The translations under genes were made by a program, and so were the position numbers. A DNA stretch of 21,426 nucleotides, from the NCBI GenBank assembly GCA_017938785.1, contig JAGBAU010000052.1, positions 1 through 21,426 of the forward strand. Reading direction: 5' to 3'. Of the stretch, positions 20,643-21,426 are shown one piece after another. Source of the stretch: Clostridia bacterium. GTDB lineage: Bacteria; Bacillota_A; Clostridia; Christensenellales; Aristaeellaceae. The notes under the pieces were generated by a model. It made no database searches. It was not told the origin of the DNA and worked only from the letters and a program-made list of their open reading frames with translations. Position 1 is the stretch's first letter. The number at the start of each line of letters is the position of its first letter.

Positions 20643-21426
20643 ATGCGTACGGTGCTGCACAGCGATCTGAATAATTTCTATGCCAGTGTGGAATGTGCAT
20701 ACAATCCGGAACTGCGCGGCGTGCCACTGGCGGTATGCGGTGATCCCCAGGCGCGCCACGGCATCGTATTGGCCAAGAATGAAATCGCTAAGAAGGCCGG
20801 TGTGAAGACGGCGGAGGCCATATGGCAGGCGAAGCAGAAGTGCCCGGAATTGCGGGTGGTACCGCCGAATTTCAAAAGATACATGCACTTTGCCCACCTG
20901 ATGCGCGATATCTATGCTGAATACACGGATTTCATTGAACCCTTCGGCCTGGACGAAGCCTGGCTGGATGTGACCGGCCACAAAAAGAGCGGGGAGGAGA
21001 TCGCCGATGAGCTGCGGCATCGGGCGAAGGAGGAGCTGGGGCTCACCCTGTCCGTGGGCGTTTCCTTCAACAAGGTGTTTGCTAAGCTCGGAAGTGATAT
21101 GAAAAAACCCGACGCGACCACCGTCATATCCATGGAAAACTTTCAGGAGAAGGTGTGGCCGCTGCCGGTGGAGGAGTTACTGTATGTGGGACCGGCCACC
21201 AAGCGCAAGCTCCACAGCCGCAATATCCGTACCATAGGCGATCTGGCCCGCTGCGATGTGAACGCCCTGCGCTTCGCCTTCGGCAAGAATGGGGAGATGA
21301 TATGGAACTTCGCCCGGGGACAGGATCATTCGCCGGTGCTGGCTCAGGGGGAGGCGGCGATGATCAAATCCGTGGGCAACAGCACCACCACACCCCGGGA
21401 TTTGAAGAACGATCAGGATGTACACC
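20643..21426 (+). CDS. dinB: DNA polymerase IV (Y family), 3' end outside the window
   Basis: The first 261 codons of a Y-family translesion polymerase. Seen: LHSDLNNFYASVE with metal ligand D8 and steric-gate Y13, VCGDPQARHGIVLAKN, EPFGLDEAWLDVTG with D104 and E105, SVGVSFNKVFAKLGSDMKKP, and the start of the helix-hairpin-helix part (LLYVGPATKRKL, IRTIGDLA). The fold copies damaged DNA with low fidelity. The ATG at 20643 follows a Gly-rich ribosome region (GGCAGGCGG). Its promoter carries SOS boxes, so it is expected to be induced on DNA damage. Little-finger domain and end lie beyond the window. Confidence 0.95.
   Translation, partial: MRTVLHSDLNNFYASVECAYNPELRGVPLAVCGDPQARHGIVLAKNEIAKKAGVKTAEAIWQAKQKCPELRVVPPNFKRYMHFAHLMRDIYAEYTDFIEPFGLDEAWLDVTGHKKSGEEIADELRHRAKEELGLTLSVGVSFNKVFAKLGSDMKKPDATTVISMENFQEKVWPLPVEELLYVGPATKRKLHSRNIRTIGDLARCDVNALRFAFGKNGEMIWNFARGQDHSPVLAQGEAAMIKSVGNSTTTPRDLKNDQDVH

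Noticed and set aside
1..21426. CRISPR arrays, tRNA/rRNA genes, insertion sequences, phage or toxin-antitoxin modules
   Set aside because: I saw no periodic repeats with spacers, no cloverleaf or rRNA signature, no transposase or integrase motif, and no paired small toxin-antitoxin genes.

Overview
The window reads as chromosomal core sequence from a GC-rich member of the class Clostridia (Bacillota). This is inferred from gene content and order: an IreB / RuvX / DUF1292 locus next to an AI-2E-family transporter, Hsp33, DUF951, paired Gram-positive signal peptidases I, a clostridial-type DNA polymerase IV behind GAAC-N4-GTTC (LexA/SOS) boxes, strong GGAGG ribosome sites and TATAAT promoters. 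I cannot name a genus. No tRNA, rRNA, CRISPR array, insertion sequence or prophage gene is visible. The sequence is gene-dense: no gene-free stretch exceeds 300 bases (the longest, about 218 bases, is 3550-3767).

Layout. (1) 1-3549, minus strand: a PRC-barrel protein, a 54-residue membrane-type protein and an AI-2E-family permease, then from their own promoter IreB, a two-cluster ferredoxin-type aldo/keto reductase and RuvX, whose frame runs without a stop into a DUF1292 segment and off the window. (2) 3768-4481, plus: an orphan OmpR/PhoB-type response regulator, preceded by an 11-bp-period direct repeat. (3) 4528-6336, minus: an exported tyrosine phosphatase and a HAD phosphatase, ending at a shared terminator. 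(4) 6493-12857, plus: a seven-gene run of methyltransferase, Hsp33, TPR protein, HEAT-like protein, zinc-ribbon/membrane/TPR protein, small protein and DeoD purine nucleoside phosphorylase, closed by a terminator. (5) 12980-14763, plus: a MalY/PatB-type C-S lyase overlapping a DEDDh exonuclease. (6) 14868-16115, plus: a membrane-anchored SurA/PrsA-like foldase whose promoter carries a perfect 10-bp inverted repeat. (7) 16160-19125, minus: DUF951, two tandem signal peptidases I and a membrane-anchored M1-peptidase-like protein that has lost its zinc site; it ends at a long-stem terminator shared with the foldase. (8) 19214-21426: an orphan beta-class DNA methyltransferase divergent from a DNA polymerase IV that runs off the right edge.

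How the genes fit together. Two blocks concern protein quality and export: hslO with three uncharacterised helical-repeat proteins, and the foldase facing a signal-peptidase pair with a pseudo-peptidase. The IreB-RuvX-DUF1292 block is conserved Bacillota housekeeping. The dinB promoter region is the clearest regulatory unit. The less described parts are the repeat-protein trio between hslO and deoD, the dead M1-like protein co-transcribed with the signal peptidases, the RuvX-DUF1292 frame fusion, and the small gene whose ribosome site lies partly inside a hairpin.
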